Shown: one piece after another, positions 16,973 to 25,611 of the stretch
Position numbering within the stretch: position 1 is the first letter of the stretch
How the letters are laid out: every line of letters starts with the position of its first letter
NCBI GenBank assembly: GCA_964437515.1
Contig: CAYTHB010000001.1
Location: forward strand, 1 to 64,000
DNA from: Sterolibacterium sp964437515
GTDB lineage: Bacteria > Pseudomonadota > Gammaproteobacteria > Burkholderiales > Rhodocyclaceae
Direction: 5' to 3'
Length of the DNA: 64,000 nt
Notes under the pieces: generated by a model
Databases searched by the model: none
What the model was told of the DNA's origin: nothing
Seen by the model: the letters and a program-made list of their open reading frames with translations, nothing else
Translations under genes and position numbers: made by a program

Positions 16973-17614
16973 ATGAGTAGCACAGTCGCCGTCGTCGATT
17001 ACGGCATGGGAAATCTGCGCTCGGTCGCCAAAGCCATCGAGCATGTCGCCCCTCACCATCGCGTCTGCGTCACCGACCGCGCAGCCGATATTGCGGCGGC
17101 CGATCGCGTGGTCGTCCCCGGTCAGGGTGCCATGCCGGATTGCATGCGCGAACTCGAACAACGTGATTTGCGCGAGGCAGTCATCCAGGCTGCTGCCAGC
17201 AAACCATTCCTAGGCATCTGCGTCGGCCTGCAAATGCTTTTTGGCGCAGCCGAAGAAGGCCATGTCACCGGACTCTCCATCCTTCCCGGGCGCGTGCCAC
17301 GCTTCCCCCATGAAAAAATGCGGGCATCGGATGGCAGCCGCCTCAAAGTTCCCCACATGGGCTGGAATGAAGTGCGCCCCACCCAAGCGCATCCCTTGTG
17401 GGAAAACATCGCAGACGGGGCGCGTTTTTACTTCGTTCATAGCTACTACGTCGCACCGGATGAGCCGGCACTCACGGCCAGCATCACCGACTACGGCATC
17501 CCCTTTACCAGTGCCGTGGTACGCGATAACATTTTCGCCGTACAGTTTCATCCAGAAAAAAGCGCAAAGGACGGCCTGCAACTGCTCGCCAACTTCATGC
17601 GCTGGAATCCCTAA
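16973..17614 (+). CDS. hisH: Imidazole glycerol phosphate synthase, glutaminase subunit
   Basis: Glutamine amidotransferase that feeds ammonia to HisF; 213 residues. It has the N-terminal VAVVDYGMGNLRSV, the nucleophile motif KPFLGICVGLQML (Cys at about 83) and the His-Glu of VQFHPEKSAKDG near residue 195, which completes the triad. It lies 19 bases after hisB and is followed by hisA, in the usual order. Confidence 0.96.
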   Translation: MSSTVAVVDYGMGNLRSVAKAIEHVAPHHRVCVTDRAADIAAADRVVVPGQGAMPDCMRELEQRDLREAVIQAAASKPFLGICVGLQMLFGAAEEGHVTGLSILPGRVPRFPHEKMRASDGSRLKVPHMGWNEVRPTQAHPLWENIADGARFYFVHSYYVAPDEPALTASITDYGIPFTSAVVRDNIFAVQFHPEKSAKDGLQLLANFMRWNP

Positions 17615-17654
17615 ATATTGACCCCCTCCTATCACTACTCACGCCTTTACTCCC

Positions 17655-18407
17655 ATGTTGCTGATACCTGCCATCGACCTCAAGGACGGTCACTGCGTGC
17701 GCCTCAAACAAGGCGATATGGATGACGCGACCGTATTTTCAGAAGACCCTGCCGCCATGGCGCGCCACTGGATCGAACAAGGCGCGCGCCGTCTGCACCT
17801 CGTCGACCTCAATGGTGCTTTTGCCGGAAAACCGAAAAACGAAGCGGCGATCAAGGCGATTCTGCGCGAAGTCGGCACTGAAATTCCCGTGCAACTGGGG
17901 GGTGGTATCCGCGATCTCGACACCATCGAGCGTTGCCTGGACGATGGGCTTGCCTACGTCATCATCGGCACGGCCGCCGTGAAGAACCCCGGCTTCCTGC
18001 ATGATGCTTGCGGTGCCTTTCCCGGTCACATCATCGTCGGACTGGATGCCAAAGACGGCAAGGTGGCCGTCGATGGCTGGTCGAAACTCACCGGCCACGA
18101 TGTCATCGATCTGGCGAAAAAATTTGAAGACCATGGCGTCGAAGCCATCATCTACACCGATATTGGTCGTGATGGCATGCTCTCGGGCGTGAATATCGAT
18201 GCCACCGTCAAGCTGGCACAAGCCCTCTCCATTCCCGTGATTGCCAGTGGTGGCATTGGCAGCCTGAAAGATGTACAAGCCCTATGTTCCGTGCAGGATG
18301 AAGGCATCGTCGGTGCCATTACGGGGCGCGCCATTTACGAAGGCAAACTCGATTTCCAGAAAGCCCAGGCCGAAGCCGACAAACTCTCAACCACATACAA
18401 ACTCTGA
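17655..18407 (+). CDS. hisA: Phosphoribosylformimino-AICAR ribotide isomerase
   Basis: TIM-barrel isomerase of the histidine pathway, 250 residues. It starts MLLIPAIDLKDGHCVRLKQG with the catalytic Asp in IDLKDG, has the phosphate-binding GGGIRDL near residue 80, TDIGRDGMLSGVN with the second catalytic Asp near 170, and a second phosphate loop ASGGIGS near 200. It sits between hisH and hisF in the conserved order. Confidence 0.96.
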   Translation: MLLIPAIDLKDGHCVRLKQGDMDDATVFSEDPAAMARHWIEQGARRLHLVDLNGAFAGKPKNEAAIKAILREVGTEIPVQLGGGIRDLDTIERCLDDGLAYVIIGTAAVKNPGFLHDACGAFPGHIIVGLDAKDGKVAVDGWSKLTGHDVIDLAKKFEDHGVEAIIYTDIGRDGMLSGVNIDATVKLAQALSIPVIASGGIGSLKDVQALCSVQDEGIVGAITGRAIYEGKLDFQKAQAEADKLSTTYKL

Positions 18408-18426
18408 TTTTCACTTTGACGCCGCC

Positions 18427-19185
18427 ATGCTCGCCAAACGCATCATTCCCTGCCTCGACGTTTCTGCCGGACGTGTCGTCAAAGGCGTTAACTTCGTTCA
18501 GCTCCGCGATGCGGGCGACCCTGTGGAAATCGCGCGGCGTTACGATGAGCAAGGGGCGGACGAACTCACCTTTCTCGACATTACTGCCAGTTCCGACCAG
18601 CGCGACATCATCCTGCATGTCGTCGAGCAAGTCGCCGAGCAGGTGTTCATTCCGCTGACCGTCGGCGGTGGCGTGCGCGCCGTGGCGGATGTACGTCGCT
18701 TGCTCAATGCCGGCGCCGATAAAGTCAGCATGAACACCGCTGCCGTGGAGAATCCGCAACTCATCCACGATGCCGCCAGCAAAGTCGGCAGTCAATGTAT
18801 CGTCGTTGCCATCGATGCCAAACAAAGTGCTCCCGGACAATGGGAAGTATTCACACACGGCGGTCGTCGCGGCACCGGGCGCAATGTCGTCGCTTGGGCA
18901 CAGCAGATTCAGGCATTGGGGGCAGGTGAAATCCTGCTCACCAGCATGGATCGCGATGGTGCCAAGATCGGTTTTGACCTTGCCCTCACCCGCGCTGTGG
19001 CTGAAGCGGTCGATATTCCAGTCATCGCCAGCGGTGGCGTAGGTAATCTGCAACACCTCGCCGACGGGGTCACCCAGGGCAAGGCTGATGCCGTGCTTGC
19101 CGCAAGCATTTTTCATTACGGCGAATACACGGTGCGCGAAGCCAAGGAATTCATGCGTGCGCAAGGCATTGAGGTGCGGCTATGA
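18427..19185 (+). CDS. hisF: Imidazole glycerol phosphate synthase, cyclase subunit
   Basis: Cyclase half of the HisHF complex, producing imidazole glycerol phosphate and AICAR; 252 residues. It has the N-terminal MLAKRIIPCLDVSAGRVVKG with catalytic Asp11, VGGGVRAVADV, and SMDRDGAKIGFD with the second Asp near 130. The open frame extends upstream to 18271 within hisA, but the ATG at 18427 gives the family N-terminus. It overlaps hisI by ATGA. Confidence 0.96.
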   Translation: MLAKRIIPCLDVSAGRVVKGVNFVQLRDAGDPVEIARRYDEQGADELTFLDITASSDQRDIILHVVEQVAEQVFIPLTVGGGVRAVADVRRLLNAGADKVSMNTAAVENPQLIHDAASKVGSQCIVVAIDAKQSAPGQWEVFTHGGRRGTGRNVVAWAQQIQALGAGEILLTSMDRDGAKIGFDLALTRAVAEAVDIPVIASGGVGNLQHLADGVTQGKADAVLAASIFHYGEYTVREAKEFMRAQGIEVRL

Positions 19186-19583
19186 ACGGCAAAACGGATT
19201 GGTTGAAGAGAATCGCATGGAATGAACAGGGGCTCGTCCCGGTCATCACGCAAGATGCGGCCAGCAACGAAATCCTGATGTTCGCCTGGATGAACCGCGA
19301 AGCCGTACAACTCACCGTCGAGCGGGGTGAAGCCGTGTATTGGTCACGCACGCGCCGCAAACTGTGGCACAAAGGCGAAGAGTCCGGCCATACCCAAAAG
19401 ATCATTGATATCCGACTGGATTGCGACTGCGACACGCTGCTGCTCAAAGTCGAGCAGACAGGTGGCATTGCATGCCATACCGGGCGACGTCACTGCTTTT
19501 ATCAGAAACTGATCAATGGACAATGGCAGGATGTCGAACCGATATTGAAAGACCCCGGCGAAATCTACAAGCCTCAGCAGTAA
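19182..19583 (+). CDS. hisI: Phosphoribosyl-AMP cyclohydrolase
   Basis: Zinc enzyme opening the purine ring of phosphoribosyl-AMP; 133 residues. It shows MFAWMNREAVQLTVE, YWSRTRRKLWHKGEESGH, the metal cluster DCDCDTLLLKVEQ, and GGIACHTGRRHCFY with the conserved Cys. It is the stand-alone cyclohydrolase form. The separate hisE that commonly follows in betaproteobacteria is not next to it: 276 non-coding bases and then an unrelated leftward gene cluster follow. Confidence 0.95.
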   Translation: MNGKTDWLKRIAWNEQGLVPVITQDAASNEILMFAWMNREAVQLTVERGEAVYWSRTRRKLWHKGEESGHTQKIIDIRLDCDCDTLLLKVEQTGGIACHTGRRHCFYQKLINGQWQDVEPILKDPGEIYKPQQ

Positions 19584-19859
19584 AGCCAAAGCCCTACCTC
19601 AAAAACCGCCTGCGTTTGCCCCATCGACATCCGGGTTTTATGTGTAGCGGAGTCGATGATCGCCCCGTAGTCGTTCTCCCGCTTGAGTCAGCTTCCAGAG
19701 CCAGATTTTTTCAGCGTTCATATTGTCGAACTCCCGCTGTATTTTCCACGCATCAATTCCATCCGCATCATCACGTTTCGTCGTGTGTGCGTGCGTATAT
19801 GTGTATGTTCACTTGTACCTGAGAATGACAAGAGAACGAAAGATCAACCGAAGTTTCAG

Positions 19860-20720
19860 TCAATCGTTCCGCATTCTGCTCTTGTAACCTTGAATACCCG
19901 GAAGAAAGCGTCGGCTCAAAGCCTTGAACAAGGCCACACAGAAGCCATGCAGGGTATATAGCCCTGGATGAAGAATCAGCTCACGCAACCAATGGCCGGC
20001 CATTTCAGCGTATCCTGATTTCGTGGCAATGGATTGCTGGTCATGAACCCGATAGCGCAACAAGACTTCGGGCAGATTTTCCATGCGTACTCCCGCACTG
20101 GCTGCCCGTATCCACAAGTCGCTATCTTCTGAAGCGAACCCTCCGAGATAACCTCGCATCTGAATTAAAAATGCGCGGCGTATCGCCACGGCTGGGTGAC
20201 AAAAAACGGTTCTGCTTTTTAACGCGCGACGAATCTCCTCCGTCGTTTCCGGAAAATTCATTTGCCCCAGAATATTTCCATTGCCATCGATCAGCATCGC
20301 GGCCGACCCCAGAATATCCACGGGAGAGTCCACAAAGTCTCGCGCCAAAGCCCGGCGCAAACATTGCAGGCGCTGTGGTTCGGAAACATCATCGGCATCC
20401 ATACGCACCAGATAATCGCCTTGCGCCTGATCCGCCAGCAAATTCAGATTGAACGTTAGCTGGCCAATGGATGAGCGAAACAGACGCACACGGGAATCAT
20501 GCGACGTCAATGTTTGCAACTCACTCCAAAAATCATCCGAGCAGGCATTGGCTGCAATCAGGAATTCAAAATCGCTGTCGGTCTGTTGCAAAACACTGTC
20601 AATGGCCATTGCCAGCCAGGGGTTCGTGCGATGCACGCAAAGGATGACCGAAAAAGAAGGCGTGCCTAGGCCGCACGCGCCCTCACTCGGCTTCGTCAAA
20701 ATTGAAGACTCAGCTCTCAT
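19860..20720 (-). CDS. Family 2 glycosyltransferase
   Basis: A 286-residue GT-A type glycosyltransferase. It has FSVILCVHRTNPWLAMAIDSVLQQ at the start of the fold (about residues 23-46) and the metal-binding DxD in VRMDADDVSEPQRLQ (about 111-125). Sugar donor and acceptor cannot be told. It is the last gene of a leftward polysaccharide cluster, overlapping its upstream neighbour by 11 bases. The C-terminal 30 residues are basic (LSRRFLPGIQGYKSRMRND). Confidence 0.88.
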   Translation of the reverse strand: MRAESSILTKPSEGACGLGTPSFSVILCVHRTNPWLAMAIDSVLQQTDSDFEFLIAANACSDDFWSELQTLTSHDSRVRLFRSSIGQLTFNLNLLADQAQGDYLVRMDADDVSEPQRLQCLRRALARDFVDSPVDILGSAAMLIDGNGNILGQMNFPETTEEIRRALKSRTVFCHPAVAIRRAFLIQMRGYLGGFASEDSDLWIRAASAGVRMENLPEVLLRYRVHDQQSIATKSGYAEMAGHWLRELILHPGLYTLHGFCVALFKALSRRFLPGIQGYKSRMRND

Positions 20721-21924
20721 GGTAAAACAGCCTTCCTGGCCAACCGCCTGCCGTATAGGTGTGACCTCCCGTCACCCGCCAACTCAACTCATAAAGCAGG
20801 CGACGTGCTGCCCGAGGACCGCGTTGTGCTCCCCAGAGCAAGCGACACGGCCACACCAGCAATTGTCGAAGCAGATGCAATCCTCCGCGCATACGATGGG
20901 CTTCAGCGAGCTGGTCGAATACCCGCCAATCCACGCCCTTACCACCCTTTTGTGTATACGAGTGAGAGCCACGTTCAAACAGTTCTTTGAACCGTTGCTC
21001 ATACGTATGCTCGCAACGCGTGCGCTCGTATCCCGCCTGAGCCATGGCATCCCGCTGAGACGGACTCCCTAGCAAATCTGATATTTTTGAAACCAGATCA
21101 TCGATGCCATGAAATATCCCGATTTCTTGATCCGGTCGATAACACGTCTCCAAGTCTTCTGCAGCTTCCGTCAGCAAACAGCCTCCGGCTGCTGGCACCT
21201 CAAAGACACGCGCCTTGATCTGCCGGTTGTAGCGCAATCGCCCCCCCTGCAATCTCAATCCCGAATCTCCGAAATTCAGGCTCACGACGGAATCACGCAT
21301 GATGCGTGGAATTTCTTCTGCAGCCACCACACCGCCATCCCATCCATGGCCAAAGCATGTCACCTCGATGCCATGCTGACGTAGTTGCTCCACCCAGCGC
21401 AAACGATTCCCGTAAGCTGCGCCCACGAAACTGACCGGATAGCGACATTCGCTTGCAGGCTTGGGCGCATGAAGCACCTGTGCAGGAGCTGCCCATTGCG
21501 TCAGCACAAAATTCGTATGGCCATCACGTTGTGCCTTATCCAGCGCAGAACGATAGGTCGTCGCATAGACATCGAATGCACCCGCTACCCAGCGTGAAAA
21601 CTCTTCATATTTCCAGGAGTCATCCGTCGCCCAGTTGATTAGACAGGCACCGCTCGCCTGTTTGGCTAAGGCCAGCGTTTCCAGCCAAAGCTCATACCCC
21701 AGCAAAACACAAAAGATGATGTCGGGTTGCTCCTGTTCCACCGTCACCAGAAAAGCGCGATTGAGCTCGATGAAGTCCGCATGGGCTTCTCTGTCCCAGC
21801 TATCAAATAGCACCACCTCATGTCCCATATTTTTCAATGCAGGGATGAAGTTGGCGGCCTCGTAAGAGTCACCCCGCTCCGCACGTCCATAAGCGTGGCG
21901 CCCAAAAGCACAAAGGATTTTCAT
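20710..21924 (-). CDS. CgeB-like glycosyltransferase
   Basis: A 404-residue protein of the CgeB type, a GT-B-like glycosyltransferase group first named from a Bacillus spore protein. The N-terminal half includes MKILCAFGRHAYGR and PALKNMGHEVVLFD. The C-terminal domain carries VSFVGAAYGNRLRWVEQL and then RVFEVPAAGGCLLTEAAEDLE (split here by family motif: VFEVPAAGG with the downstream Glu), typical of this family. It is probably cytoplasmic and adds a sugar to a cell-surface glycan; substrate unknown. It lies between the GT2 and DUF268 genes and is likely co-transcribed leftward. Confidence 0.85.
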   Translation of the reverse strand: MKILCAFGRHAYGRAERGDSYEAANFIPALKNMGHEVVLFDSWDREAHADFIELNRAFLVTVEQEQPDIIFCVLLGYELWLETLALAKQASGACLINWATDDSWKYEEFSRWVAGAFDVYATTYRSALDKAQRDGHTNFVLTQWAAPAQVLHAPKPASECRYPVSFVGAAYGNRLRWVEQLRQHGIEVTCFGHGWDGGVVAAEEIPRIMRDSVVSLNFGDSGLRLQGGRLRYNRQIKARVFEVPAAGGCLLTEAAEDLETCYRPDQEIGIFHGIDDLVSKISDLLGSPSQRDAMAQAGYERTRCEHTYEQRFKELFERGSHSYTQKGGKGVDWRVFDQLAEAHRMRGGLHLLRQLLVWPCRLLWGAQRGPRAARRLLYELSWRVTGGHTYTAGGWPGRLFYHES

Positions 21925-21948
21925 CGTGATTCCCGCATCCTTTATCGC

Positions 21949-22755
21949 TTATGCGGAAACCGCATGAACGGGCTTTTCAAAAATGAAAAGCCCGCATCCA
22001 TAATCGGATTGTTCCGCCTGAATCAGGTTTGTATTCATATCAGCAGCATCAAGCAATCGACCCTCATCGGAAACCAATGAAAACGCCAATAATCGGAGCC
22101 CTGTAAATAATGTGCTGAAGTTCTGTGGCGAAAAAACGCGATGCGCGTTATAGCAAACTCGCTCGCGCCCCACCGGCACAGAGACATACAGACGGCCACC
22201 CGGTGCCAGCACGCGGCTCAATTCCCGTGCGGCCTTACGACTCCCTTCCGGATCCAGTGGATCGCCATAACGCCCCAAGCCGACATGTTCGATGACATGA
22301 AGACAAGACATGGACGGTACGCTGTTCATGGGATACGGAAGATCAAGCACCGTACCAACGCGACAATCCAATCCGGGTAACTGAAGTGCCAACGGGCGAA
22401 TATCCACAAAGGTCACCGGCACAATCTGGCTCAACATGCCGATATAGCGGACATCCGATCCAATATCGACATGATGGTCGGGTTGCATTTCGTGGATGCG
22501 ACGCATGGCCCATGCCGCTTGATAAAAATAATGTGGGTCGGTGGGGGTTGCGCTGGTGCGATCAAACAGGCAGGGATAAAAATCCGCCAGCTCGGCTTGT
22601 CCTCCCAAACGACGATAGCGTCGCCAGTCACCGAACAGTCTCCCGTAATAAGGCAAGGCTCGTAGTGGATGCAGACGTAAGGGTTGCAACCAGCGATACA
22701 TCCCGGATGCCCATCGCAACAATCGCGGCCTGCTTCGGATGAATTGTTCAAGCAT
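21949..22755 (-). CDS. DUF268-type protein, methyltransferase-like
   Basis: A 268-residue protein that fits the DUF268 family: DPHYFYQAAWAMRRI, HHVDIGSDVRYIGMLS, LHVIEHVGLGRYGDPLDPEG and GGRLYVSVPVGRERVCYNAHR. The arrangement resembles a class I methyltransferase fold, with VDIGSD in the place of motif I and LSRVLAPGGRLYVSVP as motif III. Activity is not established. It overlaps the next methyltransferase by 8 bases. Context points to modification of surface polysaccharide. Confidence 0.8.
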   Translation of the reverse strand: MLEQFIRSRPRLLRWASGMYRWLQPLRLHPLRALPYYGRLFGDWRRYRRLGGQAELADFYPCLFDRTSATPTDPHYFYQAAWAMRRIHEMQPDHHVDIGSDVRYIGMLSQIVPVTFVDIRPLALQLPGLDCRVGTVLDLPYPMNSVPSMSCLHVIEHVGLGRYGDPLDPEGSRKAARELSRVLAPGGRLYVSVPVGRERVCYNAHRVFSPQNFSTLFTGLRLLAFSLVSDEGRLLDAADMNTNLIQAEQSDYGCGLFIFEKPVHAVSA

Positions 22756-23500
22756 GAGAATGACTCACACTCGTGCGACGGGCACTGACGTGATAGCCCA
22801 CGGTAAAAGTACGATCACGATCGTAACGATCCAGCCACATCGCAAGTGGCGGCAGCAATATGCCGAAGAGTGGAAGCAGCATCAGCCAGCAGGGAAACCA
22901 TAACAGCGATTGCGGAAAGGGCAGACGCAACGGCCAGGAAAGGCGCATGAAACGGATCGCCTCTTGTGAAAAAAATGCAAAAAAATTTGCGTTGGGCTCG
23001 ATTTCGATCGGAGAGAAACCGGCTTCGCCTAGAAACTTCTGATACCAGAACGGCGTGTAACCTCCATAAAAATGATAAGGCTCCTGATGCAGACCCGAGC
23101 CTAAAGGTGCCGTCAATAACAGCGTCCCACCGGAGCGAAGGATACGGGCAAACTCCCTGACCATCCGTTGAGGTTCAGGCACATGTTCGAGCACTTCGGT
23201 ACACAACACCACATCGAAGCTGGCATCTTCGACCGGAATATCCGTGGCGTCGCACACATAGTCAATACGCCCATAGTTTCCGTAGCGCAACTGCGAGGCT
23301 TCGAGCCCGGTGAAATCCTGTGTTCGATAATCGCAATGCGAAAACAGGGCACGATAAGGGCACGAGCCTGCCCCCACATCCAGAACACGCGCACCCGCTG
23401 GAATCAATGCGGCCTGCTGTCGAACCCATCGGTCACGATTGACCTGATTGAAGGCATAGACAGGAGACTCGCGAAGCCAGTCTTTCAATTTTGAAATCAT
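22748..23500 (-). CDS. Class I SAM-dependent methyltransferase
   Basis: A 250-residue methyltransferase with SAM-binding motif I GARVLDVGAGSCPYRALF (about residues 36-53), DVVLCTEVLEHVPEP (about 104-118) and LRSGGTLLLTAPLG. The C-terminal third contains a hydrophobic stretch (FPCWLMLLPLFGILLPPLAMWL), suggesting it rests on or in the inner membrane, like other methyltransferases of lipid-linked glycans (inference). It starts from an ATG and is coupled to DUF268 by an 8-base overlap. Confidence 0.84.
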   Translation of the reverse strand: MISKLKDWLRESPVYAFNQVNRDRWVRQQAALIPAGARVLDVGAGSCPYRALFSHCDYRTQDFTGLEASQLRYGNYGRIDYVCDATDIPVEDASFDVVLCTEVLEHVPEPQRMVREFARILRSGGTLLLTAPLGSGLHQEPYHFYGGYTPFWYQKFLGEAGFSPIEIEPNANFFAFFSQEAIRFMRLSWPLRLPFPQSLLWFPCWLMLLPLFGILLPPLAMWLDRYDRDRTFTVGYHVSARRTSVSHSHA

Positions 23501-23547
23501 GAAATCAAATCAGTCAGAAGACGTTGGTTAAAGGCTCATCGATGAAA

Positions 23548-24249
23548 TCAAATCGCCGCCCTGTTTAACAAGCGTGTGACGACATTTCGCACGACGCCCT
23601 TTGGAGCCACCGCTTCGAGCGGAGGCAGAAGCAAAGCAATGTCATTCGTTTTTTCAATCGAAAAAGCATGCACGAATTCAAAGCCTTCAAAGAACAGGGG
23701 CTTGTTGGCAGCACAAAGATCGTCCCAACCCTGACTGAGCATGTGGCGGAACAAATCCGTTACCGGAGAAAACTCACTCAGTGGGGATTCACGTTTTGGC
23801 AGATAGCGCAGGATGCGTCGTTCGGCATCAAACTTGACGAAGTTCAGGTGAACATCGAAGTCGTAAAGATATTCATAAGTCATCAGCGGATATTCAAGAT
23901 AACCTCGCCCACCGCCTACACGGAAGACCTCCGCAAGAAAACGGGTCGGATCGGGCACATGCTCGATGACATGTGAACAGATCACATAGTCAAATTGTTT
24001 GTCTACGAAAGGGAAACACTCGCCCTCGTAATAATGCACCGGGCGTTGTCCGAAATTGGCCTCTTGCTCGCCGCCCCCTCGTTGCTGCTTTTTTGCTTCG
24101 GCAGTATCGAATACAAGTTCCAGAAACGCATCACTGCGATGATGAGGTGTCGCACCCGGTCCGATCTCCAACACCTTGTCATGCGCACCAATTCCACACA
24201 TCTTGTTTTGAAAAAACATTGCCACAAACTTTCGGATTTGATTCAACAC
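23548..24249 (-). CDS. Class I SAM-dependent methyltransferase
   Basis: A 233-residue protein with motif I HDKVLEIGPGATPHHRSDAF (about residues 23-42), FDYVICSHVIEHVPDPTRFL (about 85-104) and GGGRGYLEYPLMTYEYLYDF. The start codon is GTG and overlaps the flippase stop by a few bases; an ATG ten codons later is an alternative. It is probably another polysaccharide-modifying enzyme of the same cluster. The target is unknown. Confidence 0.8.
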   Translation of the reverse strand: MLNQIRKFVAMFFQNKMCGIGAHDKVLEIGPGATPHHRSDAFLELVFDTAEAKKQQRGGGEQEANFGQRPVHYYEGECFPFVDKQFDYVICSHVIEHVPDPTRFLAEVFRVGGGRGYLEYPLMTYEYLYDFDVHLNFVKFDAERRILRYLPKRESPLSEFSPVTDLFRHMLSQGWDDLCAANKPLFFEGFEFVHAFSIEKTNDIALLLPPLEAVAPKGVVRNVVTRLLNRAAI

Positions 24250-25538
24250 GTCCTTGCATCATTTGAAAGATGCTGCCTGACCCAGCCCAGGCTCAATACA
24301 AAGCCAAGCAGATTGATCGTCAGCCAGCCAAACGTCGCACCCATTGTACCTTTCCATGACACCAGCAGAGGGATCAACATCACGGCAATGCCACATGACA
24401 ACATATTCACCCAAAATATATGGCGAACCTGTCCATGCACGATCCAGTTGATATAACCGATGGCATAAAAGGCATTCAATAGGGTTCCAATGAGCAGAAC
24501 TGACAGCAACGATCGAACTTCTTGCACAACACCCGGATCATGTAGCCATACTCCGAGCAGCCATTCGCCCAGAAACAAATAGCCCAATGTTGCAGCAAGG
24601 CTGATCGCAGCGATGATTCCGAACAGCTTCCAGTACAGCCGATATAGAACGGCACTATTCTCCCGTAAGGAAACCGCGTGAGGTAGCACGGCTTGCTGCA
24701 AGGGATTGATAAGCTGCAAGAGGCCGATGGCAGCGCTGGCGGCCAAGGTGTAATAACCCAACTGTTCAATAGAAACCATGCGGCTCAATACGATGCGGTC
24801 CATTTGCACGGTGAGGGTTCCAAGCAAAGCCGATCCTGACAAGCCCGCCACCATTTTCCACACGGCAGGAGGAATCACGACTGGCTCATTGAGAGCCCGA
24901 CGTTTTCCCCCCAAGGTGCGCCACGCCAATGCACCCCGTACCCATGTTTCCATCAAGGCCAGTGCCACATGCCAGATCAAATAAACAAGGAGACTCGGAA
25001 ACAGCATGACGACAACAACCCCGCCCCCATGACGCAACACGGCGAACCCCAGCATGACGTGACTCAAGGGTACGTGTGCCTGAGCACCCACCAGCAAGCT
25101 GCGATAAAGTGATCCGGGGAACTGCGCCGCGAACAATGCTGCACTACCTTGCACCGCCAGCACGCCCAAAGCAAGAGGAACATCCCCCAGCCTCAACCAG
25201 TGCCCAGCAATGACGCCCGACAGCAGCAAGGCAATACCTGCCACAGCAAACCCTAAAAGCCAGTAAACGCGCTCAAAGCCCAATAGAAGCCGTGCAGCGC
25301 CCTGATCGTCACGCAGCGTGTCATTGCCATGCAAACGCTCCGCAAACTCGCGTACCAAAGCCTGACTCATGCCGGCATCGAGCAGCCCGAATACGGCCTG
25401 CAGCATCATCACAAAGCTGATGAGGCCAAATTGTCCTGGCCCCAAGGCCGCCAAGTACCATGGCATGGCAAGAATCGGAGCCAGCGCAATGACACCCGTC
25501 GCCCCATAAATGGCCAGAATATTTTTTTTCAGCGACAT
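24243..25538 (-). CDS. Polysaccharide flippase (Wzx/RfbX-like)
   Basis: Polytopic membrane protein of 431 residues with about twelve hydrophobic helices. The N-terminal MSLKKNILAIYGATGVIALAP and the PGQFGLISFVMMLQAVFGLLDAGMSQ region match the oligosaccharide/polysaccharide transporter family (MOP superfamily). It is expected to flip lipid-linked glycan units across the inner membrane. It is the most upstream gene of the leftward polysaccharide cluster and therefore likely near its promoter. No polymerase or chain-length regulator is seen beside it. Confidence 0.87.
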   Translation of the reverse strand: MSLKKNILAIYGATGVIALAPILAMPWYLAALGPGQFGLISFVMMLQAVFGLLDAGMSQALVREFAERLHGNDTLRDDQGAARLLLGFERVYWLLGFAVAGIALLLSGVIAGHWLRLGDVPLALGVLAVQGSAALFAAQFPGSLYRSLLVGAQAHVPLSHVMLGFAVLRHGGGVVVVMLFPSLLVYLIWHVALALMETWVRGALAWRTLGGKRRALNEPVVIPPAVWKMVAGLSGSALLGTLTVQMDRIVLSRMVSIEQLGYYTLAASAAIGLLQLINPLQQAVLPHAVSLRENSAVLYRLYWKLFGIIAAISLAATLGYLFLGEWLLGVWLHDPGVVQEVRSLLSVLLIGTLLNAFYAIGYINWIVHGQVRHIFWVNMLSCGIAVMLIPLLVSWKGTMGATFGWLTINLLGFVLSLGWVRQHLSNDARTC

Positions 25539-25611
25539 GGGGCTCAGGTCAAACGCGATGAACTCACGCGATCAGGACAGATACCCGACGCGCAACCAAG
25601 CTGCGTGAACA

